A stretch of 64,000 nt of DNA, taken from assembly GCF_000174815.1 (NCBI RefSeq), contig NZ_ACNN01000026.1:1-64000 (forward strand), read 5' to 3'. Of this stretch, positions 36,381 through 45,060 are shown in pieces. The position numbers and the translations under genes were made by a program. This stretch comes from Porphyromonas endodontalis ATCC 35406. Its GTDB lineage: Bacteria; Bacteroidota; Bacteroidia; Bacteroidales; Porphyromonadaceae. Numbering within the stretch: position 1 is the stretch's first letter; the number at the start of each line of letters is the position of its first letter. The notes under the pieces were generated by a model. It did not search any database. It was not told the DNA's origin and saw only the letters and a program-made list of their open reading frames with translations.

Positions 36381-36801
36381 AAATCCCCTTATATTCCCTA
36401 GTCTTGGGGCGTTATTTTCATCTTTGTTCCCCCCTTTTTCAGCTCTTCGAAAAGAGAAGTGCCTTCCTGTAAAAGAACAATGTTTTCTGTCTTTTCTTTC
36501 AGTTTTATTCGGTTTTTATGAGAGTATTATGTGGAATTTAGCTAAAAACAACGTCTTGGAGCGAAAGACATGCGGATGTTTAATGTGTTATTGGAGTGGT
36601 GCAGATTTCGTTCTCAATATAGTGAAAGTATATAAAATCGAGTTACATTTGTCCCGAGATGGATGTTTGTTGTGGATCAATAGCGCCTTTTTGGCTAAGT
36701 GGAGAAGCTGTAAAACATATTATCTCTAAGATAATTTCGTGCTAAGCATGGTTTGTTGTAAGTCGAATGTATAAGTACATAAATAAATCAAAATCAGAAC
36801 A

Positions 36802-38157
36802 ATGACAAGAAAGTTATTCCCTGCCACACTTCTTGTGGTATTAGCGTTTTTGATGGCTGCTTGTGGTAAAATTCCAAGTCCGAAGCCCGCTCCTATTTTG
36901 GTAACGCTCCCTAGCTCTCTTTTCGGTAAAAGCTATGATGCTCTCGAAGCTGAGGCCAAACAGCTAGGTCAGATTGTGACAAAAGATGCCGAGGCACGTG
37001 CTCTCACAGTCAGGATAAATGGGGACCAGGGGCTAGCCCGTACCATTTACCTCCAGTTTGATGCTGAGGGGAAGTATCGCTATGCCATGGAAAAGATTGC
37101 AAATACAGAGTCCGAAGGAGCTTTTGTAGCAAGCCTCCTAAGTCAAGGATTTGTACAAGAAAAGACTGCGACTAAGTTGGCAACTGAGGGGGTGTTTGTT
37201 CACAAACAACGTGGATGGGTAGTCTTCATTTCGCATCGTAGTGATAGCGACATTTCTTATGTTTTCGCTCCTTTTGATGAGGCTATTACCTCATGGTCTC
37301 GTATTGATAAGAAGGAACATGCAACAGGGCTTTGGGCTCCTCTTATGGGGCTTGATAATACCCTTGATATGGTAACTCGCTTTGAGGCTCGTATGGGACA
37401 CACTCTTGATCCCGAAGCAACGATGGCGGACAAGGGGGTCTATTCTTTCAAGACTGGCAACCCCAATTACCCTAGCACCCGTTATTGGTTTGATGTGAAA
37501 ACCAAATCTTTCGTAGAGGAGTGCGCTATCTTCGTGGCTCCCGATAAGCGTCCTAAACCCGATGATGTTACAGAGTATATGCGCTCTATGGGATTTTTGA
37601 TCACCACACTTTCTGACCACGGTAATCCTGTGTACTATAATAAGGACACCAATATGGCTGCTGTGGCTGAGCTAAACAAACCTACAGATGGAAGCGCATT
37701 CGTTCCCAAAGTGCAGTTCTTCAAAGGCAATCCCCAGATGGCAGATTCCTTTATGAAAGAGGAGTTGGATATTCCTTTGCCAATCCTCGAATTTGGCAAA
37801 TACACCTTGGCAGAAGCTCTTGAATTGTACAAGAAGCAACCTTACTTTAAGTCTCTTGATAAGAATGAGCTCGGTGACGTTGTTAATACAACCTCAAAAG
37901 ATTTCCCTATGATGCTTATATGGGAAGGTGAAGGAGAATATGCCGGTAAGTATGCCATGGCGATTGTGTTTACTGACGATGTGAGAGTGATCAACTCAAC
38001 CTATATCGAGAAGTTTTTTACCGGTAAAGGATGGGAGAAGTATTCGAAATCGGCCATACTTACCTACATCGATCGTAAAAACAATGTGATGGTACAGGTG
38101 GATCAATCGGGTAATTTTGGTGGATTGTGTCTCGCATTTAGTCCGAATGAATTCTAA
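36802..38157 (+). CDS. Predicted lipoprotein with three diverged internal repeats
   Basis: A 451-residue protein I do not recognise. The signal peptide ends in the lipobox LMAAC (lipidated Cys21). The mature part seems to be three tandem repeats of about 115-125 residues: roughly 37-155, 180-295 and 325-447. Each starts with a helix-rich stretch, includes a central FKT or AMAIVF-like strand region and ends with a GF or GW turn (116-117, 264-265, 410-411) followed by a strand pair with lone Asn/Lys (VFVHKQRGWVVFI, VYYNKDTNMAAVA, TYIDRKNNVMVQV). It begins a plus-strand island and has a strong terminator of its own. A surface or periplasmic binding role is possible but unproven. Confidence 0.8.
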   Translation: MTRKLFPATLLVVLAFLMAACGKIPSPKPAPILVTLPSSLFGKSYDALEAEAKQLGQIVTKDAEARALTVRINGDQGLARTIYLQFDAEGKYRYAMEKIANTESEGAFVASLLSQGFVQEKTATKLATEGVFVHKQRGWVVFISHRSDSDISYVFAPFDEAITSWSRIDKKEHATGLWAPLMGLDNTLDMVTRFEARMGHTLDPEATMADKGVYSFKTGNPNYPSTRYWFDVKTKSFVEECAIFVAPDKRPKPDDVTEYMRSMGFLITTLSDHGNPVYYNKDTNMAAVAELNKPTDGSAFVPKVQFFKGNPQMADSFMKEELDIPLPILEFGKYTLAEALELYKKQPYFKSLDKNELGDVVNTTSKDFPMMLIWEGEGEYAGKYAMAIVFTDDVRVINSTYIEKFFTGKGWEKYSKSAILTYIDRKNNVMVQVDQSGNFGGLCLAFSPNEF

Positions 38158-38229
38158 ACTTTCGCTTTAGAAGATTTTATCTCCCCGCTAATTAGGGGAT
38201 AGTACCTCTTCATTGATTCCCTCGAAAAG

Positions 38230-38268
38230 GAGTCGACCCTTTCTAGCAAAAGGGTCGACTCTTTTTTT
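38230..38268 (+). terminator. Intrinsic terminator after three-repeat lipoprotein gene
   Basis: A 13-bp perfect stem GAGTCGACCCTTT/AAAGGGTCGACTC followed by seven T residues, 73 bp past the stop codon. Confidence 0.93.
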
Positions 38269-38354
38269 ATGAACAGAGGGAGGAGGTTGCTTTCTGTACT
38301 AATTTTTATTTCACTTCTATTGCGCAGATCTCAGAGGCTACTCCATGGAGATAA

Positions 38355-38485
38355 ATATTTTTGGGCAGAAGGGTAGGGGGGAATCAGCTAGTTTTGTACC
38401 CTGAAACTACCTGGAAAAGTTTTTTCTTTTGCCCAAGAATTTTTTTGTTGTAGGGCAAGAAAGTTTTTCTTTTCAGGCAGCATTC
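38355..38485. repeat. Intergenic GGGCAGAA/GGGCAAGAA element, copy upstream of serC
   Basis: Contains TTTTTGGGCAGAAGG near 38357, then TTGCCC and GGGCAA forming a 6-bp stem around a T-rich loop (about 38438-38460), flanked by AAAAGTTTTTTC and AAAGTTTTTC tracts. It shares its words with the copies near 31.8 kb and 63.7 kb. Confidence 0.4.
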
Positions 38486-38540
38486 CGAATACTTCTTTTG
38501 GAGCCCTCTTTGTGAAGAAAGAGGGATGTATTAGGGTGTA

Positions 38541-38573
38541 TTTGGCTTTATTCAAATGTTTAGTTTACCTTTG
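38541..38573 (+). promoter_or_regulatory. Promoter of serC operon (TTTG -33, TACCTTTG -7)
   Basis: TTTG at 38541-38544 and TACCTTTG at 38566-38573 with a 21-bp spacer, the best two-part Bacteroidetes promoter match in the window. It predicts a leader of about 95 nt. Confidence 0.65.
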
Positions 38574-38674
38574 TAGGTGCTTAGGGGTTGGGGGATGTGC
38601 AACATTCCAAGCCTCGGTTCCGTGTGATAATAGGAATAGACTAATATAAGTAATCAATAAAAACAGTTGCGGTG

Positions 38675-39757
38675 ATGAAAAAGCACAATTTTTATGCCGG
38701 ACCCTCAATTCTAAATCAAGGGGTTATCAAGAATGCTGCTGATGCAGTAATGAATTTTGCAGGTACAGGTCTTTCTGTACTTGAAGTATCGCATCGTGGT
38801 AAAGAGTTTACCGCTGTGATCGAAGAAGCTGCTCAGCTCTTCAAGGAACTTCTCGATATCCCCGAAGGATACGAAGTTATCTTCCTCGGTGGTGGTGCAA
38901 GCCTCCAATTCTACATGGTACCTCTTAACCTTATGCACAAGAAGGCTGCCTATATCAACACAGGTACGTGGGCTACAAATGCTATCAAGCAAGCCGGATA
39001 TGTATCTAAGGTATTTGGTGGAGAAGTAGAAGTTTTGGCTTCTAGCGAAGATAAGAACTTTACTTACATCCCCAAGAACTTCGTTATCCCCGAAGATGTA
39101 GACTACTTCCACTACACCTCCAACAATACCATCTATGGTAGTGAAATTCGCAAGGACTTCGACTGCAAGGCTCGCTTGGTGTGCGATATGTCTAGCGATA
39201 TTTTCAGCCGTCCTGTAGATATCAGCAAGTACGATCTTATCTATGGTGGTGCACAAAAGAATTTGGCTCCTGCCGGTGTTACTTTCGTGATTGTAAAGAA
39301 GGATGCACTTGGTCGTTTCGAGCGTCCTATCCCCACAATGCTCGACTACAACACTCACATCAAGAAGGAGTCTATGTTCAATACTCCTCCTGTATTCCCC
39401 ATCTATGTGGCTCTCCAAACCCTCAAGTGGTACAAAGAGTTGGGTGGTCTCAAGGTACTCGAAAAGCGCAACCTCGACAAGGCTGAGCTCCTCTACAACG
39501 AAATCGACCGCAACAAACTATTCCGTGGTACCGTAGCTACCGAAGATCGCTCTATCATGAACGTTTGCTTCGTGATGAACGACGAATACAAAGAACTCGA
39601 AGCTGAGTTCGCCACTTTCGCTGCAGAGCGTGGCATGATCGGTATCAAGGGTCACCGCTCGGTAGGTGGTTTCCGTGCAAGCCTCTACAACGCTCTCGAA
39701 ATGGATAGCGTAAAGGCTCTCGTAGACGCTATGAAGGAGTTTGAAAGCAAACACTAA
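38675..39757 (+). CDS. serC: Phosphoserine aminotransferase SerC
   Basis: PLP enzyme converting 3-phosphohydroxypyruvate and glutamate to phosphoserine; it also serves pyridoxal synthesis in some bacteria. The 360 residues begin with the typical [11 protein letters not shown], include [17 protein letters not shown], and carry the PLP lysine in [11 protein letters not shown] (about residue 196). The C-terminal [16 protein letters not shown] is also conserved. The ATG at 38675 is chosen; a GTG codon sits directly before it. First gene of serC-serA-DUF1015. Confidence 0.97.
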   Translation: MKKHNFYAGPSILNQGVIKNAADAVMNFAGTGLSVLEVSHRGKEFTAVIEEAAQLFKELLDIPEGYEVIFLGGGASLQFYMVPLNLMHKKAAYINTGTWATNAIKQAGYVSKVFGGEVEVLASSEDKNFTYIPKNFVIPEDVDYFHYTSNNTIYGSEIRKDFDCKARLVCDMSSDIFSRPVDISKYDLIYGGAQKNLAPAGVTFVIVKKDALGRFERPIPTMLDYNTHIKKESMFNTPPVFPIYVALQTLKWYKELGGLKVLEKRNLDKAELLYNEIDRNKLFRGTVATEDRSIMNVCFVMNDEYKELEAEFATFAAERGMIGIKGHRSVGGFRASLYNALEMDSVKALVDAMKEFESKH

Positions 39758-39770
39758 TTAATCACATCTT

Positions 39771-39842
39771 AGTGCTCTCGCTCATCTAGATACTTCTATT
39801 TCTTTTAGAGGTCTCATCTAGTGAGCAGAGCACTTCTTTTTA
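39771..39842 (+). terminator. Intercistronic hairpin with T-run between serC and serA
   Basis: AGTGCTCT pairs with AGAGCACT, and inside it GCTCA with TGAGC and CTAG with CTAG, giving an interrupted stem of about 17 bp, followed by TCTTTTT. It could be a serC terminator or a partial attenuator that lowers serA expression. Confidence 0.7.
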
Positions 39843-39858
39843 ATCCTAATATATTGTT

Positions 39859-40782
39859 ATGACAAAGGTTCTTATTGCCACAGAAAAGCCTTTTGCTGCT
39901 CCTGCTGTTGCAGCGATTAAGGATATTGTAAGCAAGGCAGGTTATGAAACTGTATTGCTAGAAAAGTATACCGAAAAGAGCCAGCTCCTCGCAGCTGTTG
40001 CCGATGTAGATGCTATCATTATCCGTAGTGATAAAATTGATAAGGAAGTATTTGATGCCGCAAAGAATCTTAAGATTGTAGTGCGTGCAGGTGCCGGTTA
40101 TGACAATGTAGACCTTGCAGAGGCAACCGCACACAACGTGTGTGTAATGAATACTCCCGGTCAGAACTCAAATGCTGTGGCTGAGCTTGTGATGGGTCTT
40201 CTCGTATTCAATGCTCGTAATCAGTTCAATGGCAAGTCGGGGAGTGAGCTAAAAGATAAGAAGATGGGTATCTTGGCTTATGGTAATGTGGGTCGCAATG
40301 TGGCTCGTATCGCCAAAGGCTTTGGTATGGAAATCTTCGCTTATGATGCTTTTGTACCTGCAGAAGCTATCAAAGAATCGGGTGCAACTCCTATTGCTAC
40401 CGTGCCCGAATTGTTCGCTACTTGCGATGTAATTTCGCTCCATGCTCCTGCTACTCCCGAGACGATTAAGTCTATCAACTACGATCTTCTCATGAAGATG
40501 CCCAAGGATGCCGTTCTCATCAATTCTGCTCGTAAGGAGATTATTGACGAAGAGGGCGTACTAAAGGCTCTCACAGAGCGTACAGACCTTCGCTATCTCA
40601 CGGACATTATGCCCGCTAACCACGAAGCTATGGTAGCTGCTCTTGGCGATCGTTACTTCTCTACCCCCAAAAAGATGGGTGCACAGACTGGCGAAGCTAA
40701 CAACAATGCAGGTATTGCAGCTGCTAACCAAATCGTTGACTTTATAGCCAATGGTGTGGAAAAGTTCCGTGTAAATAAGTAA
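39859..40782 (+). CDS. serA: D-3-phosphoglycerate dehydrogenase, short Lys-type
   Basis: Oxidises 3-phosphoglycerate with NAD, the first step of serine synthesis. The 307-residue protein has the substrate domain (VRAGAGYDNVD about 77-87), the nucleotide loop GILAYGNVGRNVA, and NSARKEIIDEE with the catalytic Arg. It ends without the ACT or ASB regulatory domains of E. coli SerA. Where most family members have the catalytic His in TPHIG, this protein reads TPKKMGAQT, with Lys. That substitution defines a known short type III (Lys) group shared by Bacteroidetes and Entamoeba. No serine feedback domain is present. Confidence 0.93.
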   Translation: MTKVLIATEKPFAAPAVAAIKDIVSKAGYETVLLEKYTEKSQLLAAVADVDAIIIRSDKIDKEVFDAAKNLKIVVRAGAGYDNVDLAEATAHNVCVMNTPGQNSNAVAELVMGLLVFNARNQFNGKSGSELKDKKMGILAYGNVGRNVARIAKGFGMEIFAYDAFVPAEAIKESGATPIATVPELFATCDVISLHAPATPETIKSINYDLLMKMPKDAVLINSARKEIIDEEGVLKALTERTDLRYLTDIMPANHEAMVAALGDRYFSTPKKMGAQTGEANNNAGIAAANQIVDFIANGVEKFRVNK

Positions 40783-40824
40783 TTTCTTTTTTGTAGTATT
40801 AGAACACAAAAAGATCGACAGAGT

Positions 40825-40868
40825 GGGGGAGCACATGGGTTTTTATCGTAGAGATACCATGTCTCCCC
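40825..40868 (+). terminator. Hairpin between serA and DUF1015 gene
   Basis: GGGGAG/CTCCCC and ACATGG/CCATGT pair around a loop, with one mismatch between the helices. The trailing sequence TTATTTCGATTTTTTC is T-rich but interrupted. It ends 30 bp before the DUF1015 ATG, so it may attenuate rather than fully stop transcription. Confidence 0.55.
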
Positions 40869-40898
40869 TTATTTCGATTTTTTCTTTGAGTATATAGT

Positions 40899-42146
40899 AT
40901 GGCTAGAATTAAACCTTTCAAGGGACTTCGTCCTCCCGTTAACCTCGTAGAGAAGGTATCTTCTCGTCCTTATGACGTCCTCAGCAGCGAAGAAGCTCGT
41001 GCTGAAGCAAAAGGAAATGAGATGTCTCTTTATCATATTATCAAGCCCGAAATCGACTTCCCCGAAGGTACGGATGAGCACGATGAACGTGTTTATACCA
41101 AGGCTCGTGAGAACTTCGATCTCTTCCAAGAGAAGGGATGGCTTGTTGAAGACGCCAAAGAAAACTACTATGTATATGCCCAAACCATGAATGGTAAGAC
41201 CCAATATGGTTTGGTAGTAGGTGCATGGGTAGAAGATTATATGGATGGTGTAATCAAGAAGCATGAGCTTACCCGTAGAGACAAAGAAGAGGATCGTATG
41301 AAGCACGTTCGTGTAAATAACGCTAACCTCGAACCCGTTTTCTTCGCTTATCCTGATAATGCAGAACTTGACGCCATCGTGGCTCGTTACACCAATGCTG
41401 CTCCCATCTACGATTTTGTAGCTGATATTGATGGCTTTGGTCATAAGTTCTGGATCATTGATCAAGAAGCCGATATCAAGCGTATCACGGAGATTTTTGC
41501 AGGATTCGAAGCTCTCTATATTGCCGATGGGCACCACCGTTCGGCTGCAGCTGCCCTCGTAGGAGCTGAGAAAGCAAAGAATAACCCTAATCACAAGGGC
41601 GATGAAGAGTATAACTACTTCATGGCAGTTTGTTTCCCTGCCAACCAATTGACGGTTATCGATTACAACCGAGTTGTAAAAGATCTCAATGGTTTGAGCG
41701 AAGCTGACTTCCTAAAAGCTCTAGAAAAGAACTTCATTGTAGAGAAGAAGGGTGCTGATATTTACAAACCTGCCAAGTTGCACAATTTTGCTCTTTACCT
41801 TGGTGGTACATGGTATTCGCTCACAGCAAAGCCCGGTACTTATAACGACAACGACCCCATCGGGGTGTTGGATGTTACCATCTCTTCTAATCTAATCTTA
41901 GATGAGATCTTGGGTATCAAGGATTTGCGTTCAGATAAGCGAATCGACTTTGTTGGAGGTATCCGTGGTCTCGGCGAGCTAAAGAAGCGTGTTGATAGTG
42001 GTGAGATGAAGGTCGCTTTGGCTCTTTATCCTGTTACTATGAAGCAAATTATGGATATTGCTGATACGGGGAACATTATGCCTCCCAAGACAACTTGGTT
42101 TGAGCCTAAACTCCGTTCCGGTATTGTTGTTCACAAGCTCGACTAA
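40899..42146 (+). CDS. DUF1015 family protein, serine-operon associated
   Basis: A 415-residue cytoplasmic protein of the DUF1015 family. Conserved parts seen: the start MARIKPFKGLRP, a SSRPYDVLS motif (about 21-29), H-E-L-T-R-R-D-K-E-E-D-R (about 122-133), and IADGHHRSAAA (about 208-218), which reads like a catalytic or metal/phosphate site. The biochemical function is not established to my knowledge. Its position behind serC and serA, recurrent in Bacteroidales and some Firmicutes, points to serine metabolism; no serB phosphatase is found in the window. A role in phosphoserine or serine turnover is an inference only. Confidence 0.88.
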   Translation: MARIKPFKGLRPPVNLVEKVSSRPYDVLSSEEARAEAKGNEMSLYHIIKPEIDFPEGTDEHDERVYTKARENFDLFQEKGWLVEDAKENYYVYAQTMNGKTQYGLVVGAWVEDYMDGVIKKHELTRRDKEEDRMKHVRVNNANLEPVFFAYPDNAELDAIVARYTNAAPIYDFVADIDGFGHKFWIIDQEADIKRITEIFAGFEALYIADGHHRSAAAALVGAEKAKNNPNHKGDEEYNYFMAVCFPANQLTVIDYNRVVKDLNGLSEADFLKALEKNFIVEKKGADIYKPAKLHNFALYLGGTWYSLTAKPGTYNDNDPIGVLDVTISSNLILDEILGIKDLRSDKRIDFVGGIRGLGELKKRVDSGEMKVALALYPVTMKQIMDIADTGNIMPPKTTWFEPKLRSGIVVHKLD

Positions 42147-42197
42147 ATGAGTTTCGTGTTATAAACACGGACAATAAGGTCTATCTAGTAAAAAGAG

Positions 42198-42240
42198 AAA
42201 GGGAGGATTTGAGGCGATCAAGTCCTCCTTTTATTTTCTC
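42198..42240 (+). terminator. Intrinsic terminator after DUF1015 gene
   Basis: AAAGGGAGGA pairs with TCCTCCTTTT, extended by TTGA/TCAA, and the T-rich ATTTTCTC follows. It lies 52 bp past the stop and closes the serine cluster. Confidence 0.8.
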
Positions 42241-42364
42241 TATTTGCTGCATGCTATTCTCTTTTGCTCATAATTCTATTCATCTCTTCGGGTTTAATGG
42301 TGAACCATCACAAGTTATTATCCGTTTTGAGAGTAGAAAAAGTAGTAACTAAACAACAAACAAA

Positions 42365-43345
42365 ATGATCGCAGTAAACCAACCCGTAATAGAAGCCCAA
42401 GCACCTCGTCCTAGTAAGGAGAATCTAAAGACAATCTATTTAGCAGGCGGATGCTTTTGGGGAATGCAGAGCTATTTTGATGGAGTACAAGGCGTGGTAG
42501 AGACCACTGTTGGCTATGCTAATAGCACTCGTCCCAATCCCAAATACGAGGATGTAGATACCGATTATGCCGAGACAATTCGTGTCGAGTACGATGCCTC
42601 GGTGGTCCCTCTAAAGTTTATCCTAGGGTTGTATTTCGATGTAATTGACCCTACTATTCTCAATCGGCAGGGCAATGACGTTGGGCGTCAATACCGAACG
42701 GGTATCTATTATACTAATGCTCAGGATGAAGTGGTGGCGAAGGAGATGCTTCAAACTCTGGCGAAAAAGTATCCTAAGCCTATTGTTGTAGAGTGTATCC
42801 CGCTGAAGAATTTTTATCCGGCCGAGGCTTATCATCAAGATTATCTAAAGAAACATCCTTCGGGGTATTGCCACATAGGAAAAGATAAAATAGCAAGAGC
42901 GCATGCACAACGCTACGTGGATAAGGAGCAGTTACGCCGTAAGCTTACTCCTATGCAGTACCATGTGACTCAAGAGCAGGGGACAGAGCCTCCTTTCAAA
43001 AATGAGTATTATGATCATTATGCTAAGGGTATTTATGTAGACGTGGTGGATGGTACGCCCCTATTCGTCTCTACAGATAAGTTCGAAAGTGGCTGTGGAT
43101 GGCCGGCTTTTTCACGTCCTATAGATGATAAACTTCTGCTAGAACGTACGGATACATCGCATGGAATGGTGCGTGTAGAGGTTCGGAGTAAATCTTCGGG
43201 GAGCCATCTTGGTCATGTCTTTGAAGATGGACCGAAAGAATTGGGAGGGGAACGTTATTGTATCAATAGTGCATCTTTGCGCTTTATTCCGTTGGAGGAA
43301 ATGAAAGAACAGGGGTATGAAGATTACATTAAGTATGTAAAATAG
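42365..43345 (+). CDS. msrAB: Bifunctional methionine sulfoxide reductase MsrA-MsrB
   Basis: Repairs oxidised methionine of both stereochemistries. The 326-residue fusion has MsrA first: GGCFWG with catalytic Cys30 (about 20-175), including YCHIG. MsrB follows (about 190-315) with [10 protein letters not shown] and the catalytic Cys299 in [11 protein letters not shown]. The CxxC zinc pairs found in many MsrB proteins are absent. There is no signal peptide, so it should act in the cytoplasm, unlike secreted MsrAB of some pathogens. It is flanked by terminators on both sides and probably forms its own unit. Confidence 0.96.
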   Translation: MIAVNQPVIEAQAPRPSKENLKTIYLAGGCFWGMQSYFDGVQGVVETTVGYANSTRPNPKYEDVDTDYAETIRVEYDASVVPLKFILGLYFDVIDPTILNRQGNDVGRQYRTGIYYTNAQDEVVAKEMLQTLAKKYPKPIVVECIPLKNFYPAEAYHQDYLKKHPSGYCHIGKDKIARAHAQRYVDKEQLRRKLTPMQYHVTQEQGTEPPFKNEYYDHYAKGIYVDVVDGTPLFVSTDKFESGCGWPAFSRPIDDKLLLERTDTSHGMVRVEVRSKSSGSHLGHVFEDGPKELGGERYCINSASLRFIPLEEMKEQGYEDYIKYVK

Positions 43346-43367
43346 AAGATATCTATTTCTATTTGTC

Positions 43368-43426
43368 AAGCTTGATCTGTGGGCCTTTGTTGGGATACTA
43401 CCCAAAGAGGCCTATAAATCAAGCTT
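43368..43426 (+). terminator. Large hairpin between msrAB and V-ATPase operon
   Basis: AAGCTTGAT pairs perfectly with ATCAAGCTT, and inside GGCCT with AGGCC and TTTGGG-type sequence with CCCAAA. TTGTTGT follows. It terminates msrAB and abuts the V-ATPase promoter. Confidence 0.75.
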
Positions 43427-43432
43427 TTGTTG

Positions 43433-43440
43433 TACCTTTG
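43433..43440 (+). promoter_or_regulatory. Candidate V-ATPase operon promoter -7 box (TACCTTTG)
   Basis: Perfect TAnnTTTG match on the plus strand, 104 bp upstream of the subunit E ATG. The upstream hairpin occupies the place of the -33 element. Confidence 0.5.
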
Positions 43441-43543
43441 CTCGGAGTATAGAGGGTATGGCTCCTGTTGTCACTTTCGAAAGGCAAGAGGAGTTGTAGT
43501 TTTCTATGGAAATAGCGAATACAAATTATAACATAGATAAGAT

Positions 43544-44134
43544 ATGGATGCTAAGATCCGGGAACTAACTGACAAAATTTTCAACGAAGGGGTTGAAAAA
43601 GGGAAGCTAGAAGCAGATAGACTCGTGGCTGATGCCCAAAGCAAAAGCGACGAAATGCTCAACCAAGCTAAGGCGGAAGCTGAGAGAATCATCCGTGACG
43701 CTGAAAAGAGATCTGATGAACTCAAAAAGAATGTTGAGGCAGAACTCAAACTCTATGCTGCTCAAACTCTAGATGCCTTGAAGGCTTCTGTGGCAAATTC
43801 TATTACCGACAAGATTGCCCAAGGCAACGTAAAAGCAGCTGCTGAAGATCCCAACTTTATGCGCGAAGTCATTCGCAAGATTGTTGAAAACTGGACTCCT
43901 GGAAACGATGTTGTAATTGAAACAGCCGATGCCAAGGGGTTGGAAGAGTATTTCGCCTCAAATGCTAAGGACCTCCTCAATAAGGGTGTTACCATTAACG
44001 AAGTAGCTGGTACGGCAACCAATTTCGTTCTAAAACCCGCAGATGGATCGTACAAGATTCAGTTTGGAGAAGAAGAACTAAAGTCTTTCTTCCAGAGCTT
44101 CTTGCGTCCTCGTCTTGTGGAAATGTTATTCTAA
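43544..44134 (+). CDS. ntpE: V-type ATP synthase subunit E
   Basis: Peripheral-stalk subunit of the rotary V/A-type ATPase. The 196-residue protein has a long N-terminal charged coiled coil (about 1-80, KLEADRLVADAQSKSDEMLNQAKAEAE pattern) and a globular C-terminal domain ending FLRPRLVEMLF. First gene of the operon. The partner stalk subunit G/H, a short coiled coil, is not seen. Confidence 0.9.
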   Translation: MDAKIRELTDKIFNEGVEKGKLEADRLVADAQSKSDEMLNQAKAEAERIIRDAEKRSDELKKNVEAELKLYAAQTLDALKASVANSITDKIAQGNVKAAAEDPNFMREVIRKIVENWTPGNDVVIETADAKGLEEYFASNAKDLLNKGVTINEVAGTATNFVLKPADGSYKIQFGEEELKSFFQSFLRPRLVEMLF

Positions 44135-44141
44135 GTGCACC

Positions 44142-45053
44142 ATGGCAAAGTATTATGCCACAATATCGGGTTTACCGAATATTGGTGTAGACGATAGAAA
44201 ACTCCCCTTTTCTTCGGAGCTCTTCGTAGAGGAGCTTAGAGAAGTGCTTACCTCGGGCGATTTTAAGCTTTTGGAGGTGCTTCGCTGGGAGCGCGAGAAT
44301 AGATTTCTTATCGATTATCTCGAATCTCCGGAGAAAGCATTGGAGGCAACCGAGCAACCTCAGCTACTTTCTTACGAAGAGGTCGCTACGGTGATGGATG
44401 CTCTCAAGAAAGGTACAAAGCTTCCTAAGCATCACTTACCTGCTTATATCATAGATTTTCTCAAGGATTTTGTGGTAGAGAAGGACGAGGAAGATGACGT
44501 ACAAGACGATGAGGAAGAGGTACGTATGTGGCCCCTTCGCCTTGAGGATAAACTTGCCGATTACTATTATACCAAGTTTGCTCTTCCTGCTAGAAATCAT
44601 TTTGTAGCAGAGTGGTCGCGTCTTAATCTTGATATAAGGAATGTTTTTGCAGCCTTTACAAGTCGCAATCTAGGTTGGGATCCCAAAGATTATATCGTGG
44701 GAGACTCCGAAGTAGAGCGTAAACTAAAGACGTCGACGGCCACAAACTTTGGTCTCTCCGAAGAGGAGATGGACTACATCGCTGCTCTTACTTCAGTGCA
44801 AAATGAGACTGATATTACTCGTCGGGAGCGCATGTTGGATGTCCTCAAATGGAACTGGCTAGAGGAGCGTGTCTTCGATCGTACGTTCAATGTTGAGACC
44901 ATCTTGGCATACTATCTACAGCTACGTATCATAGAGCGCTGGACGGAGCTCAATGAGAAAACGGGAGAAGAAACATTCCGTTCCATTGTAGCAACACTCA
45001 AAAAGGAGAGTAACGACTCTCTCAACGAGTTCAAGAGAAATCAAAAGAAATAA
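44142..45053 (+). CDS. DUF2764 family protein, V-ATPase operon component
   Basis: A 303-residue, apparently all-helical, acidic protein of the DUF2764 family found inside Bacteroidetes V-ATPase operons. It starts MAKYYATISGLPNIGVDD, has an acidic run DEEDDVQDDEEEV (about 118-130) and helical segments such as DKLADYYYTKFALPARNHFVAEW and ILAYYLQLRIIERW. No subunit C/d, the helical rotor-docking subunit of about 330 residues, is annotated elsewhere in the operon. Length, helicity and place make this protein a candidate counterpart of C (inference). I chose the ATG at 44142, 7 bp after subunit E, over an upstream TTG. Confidence 0.88.
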   Translation: MAKYYATISGLPNIGVDDRKLPFSSELFVEELREVLTSGDFKLLEVLRWERENRFLIDYLESPEKALEATEQPQLLSYEEVATVMDALKKGTKLPKHHLPAYIIDFLKDFVVEKDEEDDVQDDEEEVRMWPLRLEDKLADYYYTKFALPARNHFVAEWSRLNLDIRNVFAAFTSRNLGWDPKDYIVGDSEVERKLKTSTATNFGLSEEEMDYIAALTSVQNETDITRRERMLDVLKWNWLEERVFDRTFNVETILAYYLQLRIIERWTELNEKTGEETFRSIVATLKKESNDSLNEFKRNQKK

Positions 45054-45060
45054 TATATCC

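Larger units (their letters stand above)
36214..36801. other. 588-bp divergent intergenic region
   Basis: Separates the minus-strand glsA unit from the plus-strand lipoprotein gene, so it must hold two promoters. Only the glsA box and one inverted repeat are clear. An open frame spans much of the region on the plus strand, but its composition is not protein-like. AT content rises towards the lipoprotein start. Confidence 0.5.
38158..38674. other. 517-bp intergenic region upstream of serC
   Basis: Contains the terminator of the lipoprotein gene, a copy of the GGGCAGAA/GGGCAAGAA element (about 38355-38485) and the serC promoter with its leader. No credible gene is seen. Confidence 0.6.

Noticed and set aside
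36256-36729. A 157-codon plus-strand open frame upstream of the three-repeat lipoprotein gene
   Set aside because: It overlaps the glsA promoter box and an inverted repeat, is rich in Cys/Phe/Leu with no domain pattern, and lacks a credible ribosome-binding context.
38711-39418. A 235-codon open frame antisense to serC
   Set aside because: Same reason: serC is unmistakable, and the antisense product shows no recognisable features.
40600-40782. Loss of the catalytic His in SerA as a sign of pseudogenisation
   Set aside because: The Lys substitution with KMGAQT is the normal motif of the short Bacteroidetes/Entamoeba enzyme group, and the reading frame is intact.
40869-41648. A 259-codon open frame antisense to the DUF1015 gene
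   Set aside because: The opposite strand encodes a clear conserved family. The antisense frame has no domain pattern and arises from codon bias of a highly expressed gene.
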